DNA from: Omnitrophica WOR_2 bacterium RIFCSPHIGHO2_02_FULL_45_21
GTDB lineage: Bacteria > Omnitrophota > Gorgyraeia > Gygaellales > UBA12090
DNA length: 44,552 nucleotides
Reading direction: 5' to 3'
NCBI GenBank assembly: GCA_001805575.1
Contig: MHGN01000071.1
Coordinates: forward strand, 1-44,552
Shown here one piece after another: positions 24,226 through 33,333 of this stretch. Each line of letters begins with the position of its first letter. Positions within the stretch are counted from its first letter, which is position 1. The notes under the pieces are model-generated. The model ran no database searches. It was not told where the DNA came from and worked only from the letters and a program-made list of their open reading frames with translations. Position numbers and translations under genes: made by a program.

Positions 24226-26987
24226 TGGATTACAAAGCAACCCTGAATCTTCCTTCAACCGATTTTCCCATGAAGGCAAACTTGAGTAAAAATGAGCCAA
24301 AGATTTTAGATTTCTGGCAGAAGGAGGATATCTACGGCCAGATCCGCCAAAAGCGCCGGGGAAAGCCGAAATACGTTCTCCATGACGGGCCGCCGTATGC
24401 CAATGGCAATATTCACATCGGCCATGCCTTAAATAAGATACTCAAAGATATCAGCGTTCGTTTCAAGACCATGCGTGGTTTTGACTCAAACTACGTCCCG
24501 GGCTGGGACTGCCATGGCCTGCCGGTTGAGCATCAGCTGTTTAAAGAATTAAACATAACCAAGAGCGCAATCTCCAGGCTTGATTTCAGAAAAAAGGCGC
24601 AAGCGTATGCATTACGGTTTGTGGATATTCAAAAAGAAGAATTTAAACGTTTAGGGGTATTCGGCAGCTGGCAGAACCCATACCTTACCTTAGACAAAAA
24701 TTATGAATATGAGATAGTCAGGGCTTTATGCGGGCTGCTAAAGCTAGGCTATATCTATCGCGGCTTGAAGCCGGTAAACTGGTGTGCAACCTGCGAAACT
24801 GCGCTTGCTGAGGCAGAGGTGGAATACGAGGATAAAAGTTCACCCTCTATCTATGTGAAATTCAAAGTCAATGACCCGCAGAAGCTATCGGCTATCAACT
24901 ATCAATTATCAACTGTTCTTTACTTAGTAATCTGGACCACCACTCCCTGGACGCTTTACGGCAATGTAGCCGTAGCGGTACATCCTCAGGCGCAATATGC
25001 GCTGCTGGAAACAGAAAAAGGCAATTTAGTTATTGCGAAAAATTTATTGTCCCCTGCCTTAAAGAATATCGGAGTGGAAGAAGCAAAGAGCAAAACTCTT
25101 GCCATAATCCAGGGTAAGGCCCTGGAAGGTTTGAGCTACGAACATCCGTTTTTAAACGATGGTTTGATCAGAAAAGTGGTTTTGGCTGATTATGTTTCCC
25201 AGGAAGACGGCAGCGGCCTGGTGCATACCGCGCCCGGGCATGGGCAGGAAGATTATCAAACCAGTCTCAAGTATAATCTGCCTATCCTTATGGCGGTTGA
25301 TGAACGGGGCAGGTTTGAGCGCGGGGTTTCAGGATTGAGCGGAGAATATGTTTTAAATGCCAATAAAGCAATTATTGAGAAGCTTGATTCATTATGCTGT
25401 CTTTTATTCTCCGGGATAGTGCAGCATACGTATCCTCATTGCTGGCGTTGTAAGAATCCGGTTATCTTCCGGGCTACCAAACAATGGTTTCTGAATATGG
25501 AGAATCGCGAATTAAGAAAGAGGACCCTCAAAGTTATTCAAAACGATATTCAGTTTATTCCTGAGACAGGCAGGCAGAGAATTTTGAGCATGGTGGCTTT
25601 AAGGCCTGACTGGTGCTTATCGCGCCAGCGGTATTGGGGGGTGCCGATTCCGGCAGTGCGCTGTTTAGACTGTAATGAGGAAACGCTCGATGCGGAAATC
25701 ATTGAGCATTTTGCTCAAGCAGTTTTACGCTCCGGCAGCGATGTTTGGTTTCAAGAAGAGGTAAATTCATTCATCCCGCATACCTTCAGCTGTCCTCATT
25801 GTAATGGCAGGAAGTTTGCTCCAGGTGAAGATATTCTTGATGTATGGTTTGACTCCGGGGTCAGCCACCGGGCAGTATTAATGACAGATGCGTCCCTGGA
25901 ATTCCCCGCCTCACTCTATTTAGAAGGCACTGACCAGCATCGGGGATGGTTTCAGGCCTCCCTGCTTCCTGCAATGGCGCTTGAGGATAGAGCGCCTTTT
26001 AAGGCAGCGCTTACCCATGGTTTTGCGGTTGACGGCTTAGGAAGAAAGATGTCCAAGTCTATGGGTAACGTTGTCGCTCCCGGGGATATCATTAAGGATT
26101 ATGGCGCGGATATCCTGCGGCTCTGGGCCGCTTCAAGTAATTATAACGAAGATGTGAGGATTTCTACCGATATTTTAGAGCGGCTTGCTGATGCCTATAG
26201 AAAAATACGCAATACGCTCCGTTTTCTTCTGGGGAATTTGTATGATTTTTCTCCGGATAAAGACAAGGTTGATTATGATAAAATGCTTGAGCTTGACCGC
26301 TATAGCCTATCCACGGCATATAAGCTGCTTGAGAAGATAACGCGCTGCTACGAAGACTTTGAATTTTATAAGGCATATCAGGAGACCTCGCAGTTTTGTA
26401 TCTTGCAGCTTTCCAATTTTTACCTTGATATCTTAAAAGACAGGCTGTATACATTTAAAAAAGACTCTCTCCCGCGGCGCTCATGCCAAACTGCCATTTA
26501 TGAAATTCTACAAATTCTGGTTAAGGCCATTGCGCCTATTTTGCCATTTACTGCTGAGGAAGTCTGGCAGTATATGAAAGGCGTCAGGCAGGAGGAAAGC
26601 GTGCATCTTTCAGATTGGCCACAGCTTGAAAATAAATTTATTGATGACGCATTGGAAAATAAATGGTATAATCTCATCCAATTTAGAGCAAAGGTATTAA
26701 AGGCCTTAGAGGAAAAAAGGGAGTGCGGTGAAATCGGGAGTTCTCTTGAGGCCGAGCTTATCATAGGCATAACCGAAGAAGACGGCTTCCTCAGGGACTT
26801 TGAAAAAATTTTACCTGAGGTCTTTATCGTTTCCGGCGTTTATTTAGAGAAAGCGTCAGAATCGTATATTAATGTCTTCAGGGCTCAGGGTAAAAAATGC
26901 CCGCGCTGCTGGAGTTACTCTCGCAATATGGGAGGAAATGGCCTCTACGCCGAGGTATGTCCAAAATGTGTATTGACGCTCAAATGA
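24225..26987 (+). CDS. ileS: Isoleucyl-tRNA synthetase
   Basis: GNIHIGHALNK, IWTTTPWTL, KMSKSMGN, C-terminal CPRCW..CPKC zinc motif. Confidence 0.97.
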   Translation: MDYKATLNLPSTDFPMKANLSKNEPKILDFWQKEDIYGQIRQKRRGKPKYVLHDGPPYANGNIHIGHALNKILKDISVRFKTMRGFDSNYVPGWDCHGLPVEHQLFKELNITKSAISRLDFRKKAQAYALRFVDIQKEEFKRLGVFGSWQNPYLTLDKNYEYEIVRALCGLLKLGYIYRGLKPVNWCATCETALAEAEVEYEDKSSPSIYVKFKVNDPQKLSAINYQLSTVLYLVIWTTTPWTLYGNVAVAVHPQAQYALLETEKGNLVIAKNLLSPALKNIGVEEAKSKTLAIIQGKALEGLSYEHPFLNDGLIRKVVLADYVSQEDGSGLVHTAPGHGQEDYQTSLKYNLPILMAVDERGRFERGVSGLSGEYVLNANKAIIEKLDSLCCLLFSGIVQHTYPHCWRCKNPVIFRATKQWFLNMENRELRKRTLKVIQNDIQFIPETGRQRILSMVALRPDWCLSRQRYWGVPIPAVRCLDCNEETLDAEIIEHFAQAVLRSGSDVWFQEEVNSFIPHTFSCPHCNGRKFAPGEDILDVWFDSGVSHRAVLMTDASLEFPASLYLEGTDQHRGWFQASLLPAMALEDRAPFKAALTHGFAVDGLGRKMSKSMGNVVAPGDIIKDYGADILRLWAASSNYNEDVRISTDILERLADAYRKIRNTLRFLLGNLYDFSPDKDKVDYDKMLELDRYSLSTAYKLLEKITRCYEDFEFYKAYQETSQFCILQLSNFYLDILKDRLYTFKKDSLPRRSCQTAIYEILQILVKAIAPILPFTAEEVWQYMKGVRQEESVHLSDWPQLENKFIDDALENKWYNLIQFRAKVLKALEEKRECGEIGSSLEAELIIGITEEDGFLRDFEKILPEVFIVSGVYLEKASESYINVFRAQGKKCPRCWSYSRNMGGNGLYAEVCPKCVLTLK
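24884..24914 (+). repeat. Heptamer array (gctatcg/gctatca/actatca/attatca/act) inside ileS
   Basis: Period-7 array encoding LSAINYQLST just before LYLVIWTTTPW. Confidence 0.85.
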
Positions 26988-27064
26988 ATCAGCGGGGTTG
27001 ATCAAGTTCTCCCTTGCGTAAACGCTGGTAAATTTCTGCGAAATTCACTTCGCACGCTTCGGGA

Positions 27065-27129
27065 TTAATTCGCCCCTGCCGTTTTGCTTCGCTTATGCAC
27101 AGCAAAACGAAGCAGCAGGGGCTCATTAA
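27065..27129 (+). promoter_or_regulatory. 5'-leader hairpin, TTCGC...GCTCA family, copy 1
   Basis: ttaat-tc-gcccctgc-cgttttgc ... gcaaaacg-(aagca)-gcaggggc-tc-attaa, followed by AAGGAG and ATG 27143. Confidence 0.8.
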
Positions 27130-27142
27130 GGAGTAAAGAAAA

Positions 27143-27532
27143 ATGGGAAAGATGCTTAAGAAAGAAACGCGGGTATATCGCCAGCTTCTTTTAAAATTAC
27201 GAGAGAGAATTAGCGAGGATATTAAGCATATTTCAGAGGATACGCTTAAGAAATCCCAGAAAGAGGCGGCAGGCGATATCTCCGGCTATACGCTGCATAT
27301 GGCTGACCTGGCCACTGATGCTTATGACCGCGAATTCTCATTGAACCTGGCTTCCTGCGATCGTGATGTGCTTCTTATGATTAATGATGCCCTGAAAAGA
27401 ATCGATGAGGGAGATTACGGCATTTGCGCGCAATGTAAAAAAACGATCGCCAGGATCAGGCTGAAGGCCCTGCCCTTTGCCTGTTTTTGCCTTAAGTGCC
27501 AAAAAGCGCAGGAAAAGCCGCGTTCAGGTTAA
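27143..27532 (+). CDS. TraR/DksA-type C4 zinc finger protein
   Basis: C-x2-C (CAQC) and C-x2-C (CLKC), RIDEGDYGICAQCKKTI; follows ileS. Confidence 0.88.
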   Translation: MGKMLKKETRVYRQLLLKLRERISEDIKHISEDTLKKSQKEAAGDISGYTLHMADLATDAYDREFSLNLASCDRDVLLMINDALKRIDEGDYGICAQCKKTIARIRLKALPFACFCLKCQKAQEKPRSG

Positions 27533-27604
27533 TCCGCTGGTCCAGCCAGTTGTGGCCCGTCGATTCGTTTATCGTTGAACGCACCAATGGATTAACGAGC
27601 CAAG

Positions 27605-28081
27605 ATGCCCAAATCTCTCACCGATATGTCAATCCGCTTATCATGGTTGATAGGCCTTACAGTTTTTCTTTTTGATCAGCTCGCCAAACAATATATTTCA
27701 AAAAATTTATCCTTAGGCCGGTCAATCCCGGTAATTAAAAATGTATTTCATCTTACCCTTGTGCATAATACCGGAGTTGCCTTTGGTTTATTCAAAAATC
27801 GGCAGGTATTATTTATTATCATAACTTCAATCGTTATTCTTTATATAGCGCTTGCTCTGTTTTTAAACCGTAAGCAGAATAGCCTAAGCAGCCGTATTGC
27901 CTTTGGATTAATTTTAGGAGGGGCCTGCGGGAACCTCTTTGATCGCCTGAAGCTTGGTTTTATTATTGATTTTTTTGATTTTCGTATCTGGCCGGTTTTT
28001 AATATCGCTGACAGCGCCATCACGCTCGGAGTAGCATTGTTAGCGATAGAAGCGCTGTTTGCTAAAAAGCGAAAAGCCTAA
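27605..28081 (+). CDS. lspA: Lipoprotein signal peptidase
   Basis: FDQLAKQYI, HNTGVAFGLF, GGACGNLFDRLKLGFIIDFFDF, FNIADSAI. Confidence 0.95.
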   Translation: MPKSLTDMSIRLSWLIGLTVFLFDQLAKQYISKNLSLGRSIPVIKNVFHLTLVHNTGVAFGLFKNRQVLFIIITSIVILYIALALFLNRKQNSLSSRIAFGLILGGACGNLFDRLKLGFIIDFFDFRIWPVFNIADSAITLGVALLAIEALFAKKRKA

Positions 28082-28109
28082 AGTGTTCCTCCCGCCTTGA
28101 GACTAAACA

Positions 28110-28838
28110 ATGAGCGGGAAAATTACTATGTATCCGGTTATCTTTCAATTCGGCTTTATTCAAATCTATAGCTATGGATTAATGCTTGTTTTTGCTTTTT
28201 GGATTTTTGTCTTTTTATTAACCCGGCAGGCGCCCGCCTTGAATTTAACGAATGATTTCTTCTGGAATTTGTCTTTAGTGATTTTGTTAGCCGGCATCGT
28301 CAGCGCCCGTTTAGCATACATAGCGCTCAATCTACGATTTTTCTTAGATAATCCTCAAGAAGTTTTTATGCTTTGGCATGGAGGATTAATCTGGTATGGC
28401 GCCTTCCTGGGAGGCTTGCTTTCGGGGAGTATCTATTTAAAACGCAGGAAGATGCCTTTATTGAAGACCCTTGACCTGATAATGCCTTATCTTGCCCTGA
28501 GCCAAGCTATCGGAAGAATAGGCTGTTTCTTAAACGGCTGTTGTTACGGCAGGTTCTTTATCCCTGCGCAGCTATTTTCCTCTTTTGGGCTGCTGATTAT
28601 TTTTGTCATTTTGAGGTTATTACAGGGGAGGACTTACCGGCAGGGATTTATTTTGGCTTGCTATCTTATAGCGGTTTCGCTTGAGCGTTTCATTGAGGAA
28701 TTTCTGCGCGGAGATTCACCTCGCAATTTTGGGGGCTTAACTATTTTTCAGGTTATAAGCATTGCCGTATTTTTAAGCGGGATTTTACTATGGAGTATCA
28801 TTTTAAAGTCGGCGAAGAAAGCGCGGGAAAGCGCATAG
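28110..28838 (+). CDS. lgt: Prolipoprotein diacylglyceryl transferase
   Basis: HGGLIWYGAFLGG, GRIGCFLNGCCYG, RFIEEFLRGD. Confidence 0.93.
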   Translation: MSGKITMYPVIFQFGFIQIYSYGLMLVFAFWIFVFLLTRQAPALNLTNDFFWNLSLVILLAGIVSARLAYIALNLRFFLDNPQEVFMLWHGGLIWYGAFLGGLLSGSIYLKRRKMPLLKTLDLIMPYLALSQAIGRIGCFLNGCCYGRFFIPAQLFSSFGLLIIFVILRLLQGRTYRQGFILACYLIAVSLERFIEEFLRGDSPRNFGGLTIFQVISIAVFLSGILLWSIILKSAKKARESA

Positions 28839-29671
28839 ATCTGTTTTTGGCTGAAGAATTAAAAAAAGACGGCTCTTCCCGCTCTTTTCTGCAGCAACTG
28901 ATATTAAATAAAGAAGTTCTCTTAAATAACCAGCCTGTTAAGCCCCATCATAAATTAAGCATTCAGGATTCGATCAAGGTAAACATAGTAAGGCCCCCCG
29001 CCGCTGGGATAACAGCCGAAGAGATCAGTTTAAAAATAATCTACGAAGATAATCATATTCTGGTTATTGACAAGCCTGCAGGCCTGGTGGTGCATCCCGG
29101 AGCCGGTAATCAATCCGGGACATTGGTAAATGCGCTCCTCGCGCATACCGCTAATCTTTCATCCGTAAATCCCCAGCGGCCCGGAATAGTGCACCGCTTA
29201 GATAAGGAGACCTCAGGGGTTATGGTGATTGCCAGGAATAACGCAGCCCACCTTAATTTATCCGAACAGTTTTCTGCGCATACAATCAAAAGGAGATATC
29301 TTGCCTTAGTCAGTGGAAGTATGGAGCTTGATGAGGGGGTAATCGATTTACCTATCGGAAGGCATAAGAAAGATTTCCGGCGCCAGTCAGTTAGTTTCGT
29401 CCATTCGAGGAATGCGCTAACCCGCTATAAGGTTCTCAAGCGCTTCAGTAAGGCAACGTTTTTGGAACTTATTCCGGAAACTGGCAGGACCCATCAACTG
29501 CGGGTACATCTTGCGCATTTAGGCCATCCGATACTGGGGGATGCTAAGTATGGCAGGAAATCTGATTTTATCCGCCTGGCATTGCATGCCCGGGAGCTAG
29601 GGTTTTTGCATCCCCAGGATTCTGAATTTGTTAGTTTTCAATCCGAACTACCGCCGGAATTTATCCTCTAG
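28790..29671 (+). CDS. rluD: RluA/RluD family pseudouridine synthase
   Basis: S4-like N-terminus; HRLDKETSGVMVIA, TGRTHQLRVHLAHLGHPILGD. Confidence 0.92.
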   Translation: MEYHFKVGEESAGKRIDLFLAEELKKDGSSRSFLQQLILNKEVLLNNQPVKPHHKLSIQDSIKVNIVRPPAAGITAEEISLKIIYEDNHILVIDKPAGLVVHPGAGNQSGTLVNALLAHTANLSSVNPQRPGIVHRLDKETSGVMVIARNNAAHLNLSEQFSAHTIKRRYLALVSGSMELDEGVIDLPIGRHKKDFRRQSVSFVHSRNALTRYKVLKRFSKATFLELIPETGRTHQLRVHLAHLGHPILGDAKYGRKSDFIRLALHARELGFLHPQDSEFVSFQSELPPEFIL

Positions 29672-29723
29672 GGCAGCAGAAGAAACCGGCCTTCGGACAA
29701 GACTTTTAGCCAGTTTTAGTGCT

Positions 29724-29748
29724 TGGGAAAGTGCTTTATACTTTCCCA
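29724..29748. other. Hairpin after rluD (possible operon-boundary structure)
   Basis: tgggaaagt-gctttat-actttccca, 9-bp perfect stem; no U-tract. Confidence 0.55.
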
Positions 29749-29763
29749 TACCATAAAAAACAC

Positions 29764-29791
29764 TTGCATTTAAAAAAGTCATTGCTATAAT
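29764..29791 (+). promoter_or_regulatory. Sigma70-like promoter upstream of the coiled-coil/mre operon
   Basis: TTGCAT, 16-nt spacer, TATAAT. Confidence 0.65.
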
Positions 29792-29883
29792 TGAAGTTAT
29801 ATTCCTGAAGAAATATTTACTCTCTTAAAAACTATAGGGTAAGCTGAAGAAAAAAGAGGTTTCTAACGGGGCGTATATTTATC

Positions 29884-29912
29884 TTTACATTTACAAGAAG
29901 TTTGGGTAAAAT
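29884..29912 (+). promoter_or_regulatory. Second candidate sigma70-like promoter
   Basis: TTTACA, 17-nt spacer, TAAAAT. Confidence 0.45.
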
Positions 29913-29988
29913 AGAGATTGTTTATAATGCCTGACTGCTTGAGCGGTGATTGGGAAGATAAGACGCTTAAGATCTACGATATCAAAGG

Positions 29989-30023
29989 TTTAATTCGCCC
30001 CGCCATCGGCGGGGCTCATTAAA
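29989..30023 (+). promoter_or_regulatory. 5'-leader hairpin, TTCGC...GCTCA family, copy 2
   Basis: tttaat-tc-gccccgcc-atc-ggcggggc-tc-attaaa, overlapping AAAGGAGG; ATG at 30036. Confidence 0.85.
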
Positions 30024-30035
30024 GGAGGAGGTCGT

Positions 30036-30893
30036 ATGGGTAACAAAATAAAAGGTCCGTTGGTGCTCTTATTTTTTCTTTTACTCGTAGCAATAGCAGC
30101 CGCGGCCTTAGGCTTTATAGGTTTACAAAAGGAAAAACAGATTAACGCGGCCCTTAGCCAGGAAAAAGAAGAAATTGAAATTAAGAAAAAAGCTGCTGAT
30201 AAAGAAGTTTCCAATTTGAAACAGCAGGTTGACGGCCTGCTGCAGGAAAAAACTCTAGCCCAGGTAAAGATTCAGGAACTTAATAGTAAAATTACTTCAC
30301 TTGACGACGAACTATCCGCTGAAAAGAAAGCCAAAGAGGATTCGTTTCTGGAAGCCGAAAAAATCAGAGAAGAGGTTATTACTTTAAAAAATACCAAGTT
30401 AAAGTTAGAGGCTAATTTAAAGTCAAGTAATGAAAGAGTAGAGAGCCTTGAAGGTAAGCTTGCAACCCTTGAGGCAGCCGTGCATAAGAAGGAAGTAGAG
30501 CAAAAAGCTCAAGTAATTCAGCACCAGGATATGCAATTAGAGAAGATTGTAATTGCGTCGCAGGCAGAGCAGCCTGCTCAGGCCCATCTCGGGGGACAAG
30601 CCGCCCCCGGGGGAGATGCCCCAAGCCCTAAGTCCACAAAGGACATTCTTCTCCCCCTCGGGGGACTTGAAGGTAAGGTGTTAGTGGTCAATAAAGAATA
30701 TGATTTTGTGGTAGTGAATATTGGCCAAAAAGATAATCTAGTTATTGGCGATACTTTAGAGATTTTCCGCAAAGAAAAAAAGCTCGGCGAGCTCAAGGTT
30801 GAAGAAGTCAGGGATAGCATGTCAGTAGCAATCCCCCTAGAGCCAAAGTTGATCAAACAGATCAAAGAGGATGATCGGGCAGTGCGGAAATAA
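30036..30893 (+). CDS. Membrane-anchored coiled-coil protein with C-terminal beta-rich domain
   Basis: N-terminal TM; long heptad-like E/K/Q region; C-terminal [33 protein letters not shown]. Confidence 0.75.
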   Translation: MGNKIKGPLVLLFFLLLVAIAAAALGFIGLQKEKQINAALSQEKEEIEIKKKAADKEVSNLKQQVDGLLQEKTLAQVKIQELNSKITSLDDELSAEKKAKEDSFLEAEKIREEVITLKNTKLKLEANLKSSNERVESLEGKLATLEAAVHKKEVEQKAQVIQHQDMQLEKIVIASQAEQPAQAHLGGQAAPGGDAPSPKSTKDILLPLGGLEGKVLVVNKEYDFVVVNIGQKDNLVIGDTLEIFRKEKKLGELKVEEVRDSMSVAIPLEPKLIKQIKEDDRAVRK

Positions 30894-30922
30894 TTAAGCG
30901 AAGCGAATGCTCTCTTAATACT

Positions 30923-32002
30923 ATGGTAAAATTAACAAAGCTGCTTGCAGCTATCAAGCGCAAGGCAAATTACTTCATGGGGTTTCTTCCCAGCGATATG
31001 GGCATTGACTTGGGAACCGCAACTACTCTGGTTTATGTAAAGGGTGAAGGGATTGTCCTCTGCGAGCCATCGGTTGTCGCAATTGAGAAAAGCACTAATC
31101 GGGTCCTGGCTGTCGGCTCGGAGGCAAAACGTATGCTCGGAAGGACACCTGGCGATATCCTGGCGATCCGGCCTATGAAGGACGGGGTGATTGCCGATTT
31201 TGAGATTACTGAAGCGATGCTGCGCTATTTTATCAAAAAGGCTCTACCGCGTAAGGCCCTCACTGGGCCAAGAGTGGTCATTGCCGTACCTTCCGGCATT
31301 ACAGAGGTGGAAAGGCGCGCGGTAAGGGAATCGGCTGAGCGCGCCGGCGCGAGTTCTATTCATTTAATAGATGAGCCTAAAGCTGCCGCCATTGGTGTGG
31401 GACTGCCAATCAGTGAGCCTATCGGTAATATGATTATCGATATTGGCGGAGGAACCACCGAGATTGCCGTTATATCCTTAGGCGGCATTGTCTTCTCCCG
31501 TTCTATCCGTATCGGTGGTGACGAGATGGATCAGGCAATAACCGAATACCTGAAGAAAACCTATAACCTGATGGTGGGAGAGCGCACCGCTGAAGATATT
31601 AAAATTAAGCTCGGCTCAGCTTTCCCATTGGAAGAGGAATTTAGCCTTGAGGTAAAAGGCAGGGATTTAGTTGCGGGATTACCCAAAACAATTACCATAA
31701 CCTCCGAAGAAATCCGCGATGCCCTGCGGGATCCGGTGCGGGCAATCGTAGAATCAACCAAAATCGTCTTAGAGAGGACTCCGCCGGAATTAGCTGCGGA
31801 TTTAATTGAGCATGGCATTATGATGGCAGGCGGCGGCTCATTACTGCGCGGTTTAGACAGGCTTCTTTCAGAAGAAACCGGACTCCCGGTACATGTCGCC
31901 GATGATCCCATCACTGCTGTTGCGATGGGCACCGGTAAGATTTTGGATGAAGAGCGTTATTTTAAACGTTTAACCGTTCCTGCCAAACTCCAACAACAAT
32001 AA
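30923..32002 (+). CDS. mreB: Rod shape-determining protein MreB
   Basis: [58 protein letters not shown]. Confidence 0.97.
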   Translation: MVKLTKLLAAIKRKANYFMGFLPSDMGIDLGTATTLVYVKGEGIVLCEPSVVAIEKSTNRVLAVGSEAKRMLGRTPGDILAIRPMKDGVIADFEITEAMLRYFIKKALPRKALTGPRVVIAVPSGITEVERRAVRESAERAGASSIHLIDEPKAAAIGVGLPISEPIGNMIIDIGGGTTEIAVISLGGIVFSRSIRIGGDEMDQAITEYLKKTYNLMVGERTAEDIKIKLGSAFPLEEEFSLEVKGRDLVAGLPKTITITSEEIRDALRDPVRAIVESTKIVLERTPPELAADLIEHGIMMAGGGSLLRGLDRLLSEETGLPVHVADDPITAVAMGTGKILDEERYFKRLTVPAKLQQQ

Positions 32003-32018
32003 CCCTTAGTCCTCTGGT

Positions 32019-32798
32019 GTGTTCAAAATCAAGCGCTACACATTTTCTCCTCCGCCCGCTGTTTTTTTCAGCGTAATAATTACCTTCATCCTTGCCGCGC
32101 TTCTTAAATCAAAACTACTCGACGTATTCTCATTCCCTTTAAAAGCCGCATCAGGCTTTGTCTCAGATTTTAGCGCGCTGATTACCTATAAGTTTATCCA
32201 GAACGAAAATAATAACCTCAAAAGCCAACTCTCTGAATTAGCAAGAGACGACGTATTGCTGGATGAACTGCGTCAGGAAAACGAGCGCTTAAAGAAACTT
32301 CTTGCTCTTAAACAAGGATCGCTGTTTCTTACGGTAGCGGCTGAAGTTATTGCCGGGCTTCCCGATAATTGGTCAAGAGGAGTAATGATTGACAAAGGCC
32401 TAAGTGCAGGCATAAAAGTCGGTAACGCGGTCATTGCTCAGTCAGGATTGGTTGGCAGAGTCGTAGAGGTTTCTGATCAGAGCGCAAAGATAATGCTGCT
32501 TGATGACCCTGATAGTTCAGTAAGCGCTTTCCTCCAGAGAACAAGGGAGGATGGCCTTATCTCAGGAAACATTGCCGGCGGGCTAGAGATGCGCTATTTA
32601 GATAAGGACAGCGGTGTAGCAATTGGCGACGTGATTCTCACTTCAGGATTAACCAGGAATTATCCGCCTTCGCTCGTCATTGGCAGGGTTAGCGGGATTA
32701 ATGATGATCCGCAGGGATTGGGCAAGCGCTGTCTGGTTGAGCCATTTGTAAATCTGAAAAGCATAGAAGAGGTTTTGGTTATTACGGGCAGCAACTAA
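32019..32798 (+). CDS. mreC: Rod shape-determining protein MreC
   Basis: N-terminal TM, coiled coil, VIAQSGLVGRVVEVSDQSAKIMLLDDPDSSVSA; GTG start. Confidence 0.92.
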   Translation: MFKIKRYTFSPPPAVFFSVIITFILAALLKSKLLDVFSFPLKAASGFVSDFSALITYKFIQNENNNLKSQLSELARDDVLLDELRQENERLKKLLALKQGSLFLTVAAEVIAGLPDNWSRGVMIDKGLSAGIKVGNAVIAQSGLVGRVVEVSDQSAKIMLLDDPDSSVSAFLQRTREDGLISGNIAGGLEMRYLDKDSGVAIGDVILTSGLTRNYPPSLVIGRVSGINDDPQGLGKRCLVEPFVNLKSIEEVLVITGSN

Positions 32799-32826
32799 TA
32801 GTTTTTTATTGAGTCTTGCGTCAGAA

Positions 32827-32853
32827 ACGCACGACGCACGACACACGACGCAA
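32827..32853 (+). repeat. Heptamer array abutting the mreD start
   Basis: acgcacg-acgcacg-acacacg-acgcaa then ATGGCG. Confidence 0.85.
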
Positions 32854-33333
32854 ATGGCGCATTCTTCCCGTTATCTAAAACTTGCCCTATTTGTCTTCAT
32901 AGTGGCTTTATTACAAATAAGTATCCTCCCGCGGGTATGGCTTTTTAGGATCAAGCCGGATCTGTTTCTAATCGTAGTTTTCCTTACAGCAATGAATTCA
33001 AGAAGTATGCCCGAGATAGTTTTCTTATCATCAGGCTGCGGTTTAGTAAAAGATATTTTTGCTTTTCGCCTTTTTGGGCTTAATGCCCTGACCATGAGCC
33101 TTTCGGCTCTTTTGGTCTACGGTATCTTTCAAATCTTAAATAAAGAATTAAAAGGGATAAAATTCCCTATTTTAATTTTAGTTACGTTGATAAACTACAT
33201 AGTGCTGACAATTATTTTTGGAAGGTCTTATCTCTTCGCAGGATTTCTTGAGGCAATTGTAAATTGCTTGTTCCTGCCCTTCTTAGGTATTGTCTATGAT
33301 TTTTTTATCCCCCTGCGCAGGCAATGCGTATAA
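32854..33333 (+). CDS. mreD: Rod shape-determining protein MreD (ORF could extend to 32809)
   Basis: Small polytopic membrane protein between mreC and PBP2. Confidence 0.82.
   Translation: MAHSSRYLKLALFVFIVALLQISILPRVWLFRIKPDLFLIVVFLTAMNSRSMPEIVFLSSGCGLVKDIFAFRLFGLNALTMSLSALLVYGIFQILNKELKGIKFPILILVTLINYIVLTIIFGRSYLFAGFLEAIVNCLFLPFLGIVYDFFIPLRRQCV

Noticed and set aside
27520-27596. Integron attC-like site
   Set aside because: The complementary arms cross rather than nest, and no clear core-site pair or integrase is present.
28790-28838. 49-nt overlap of lgt and rluD as an unusual nested gene
   Set aside because: Both proteins have conserved ends consistent with simple gene overlap in a compact operon.
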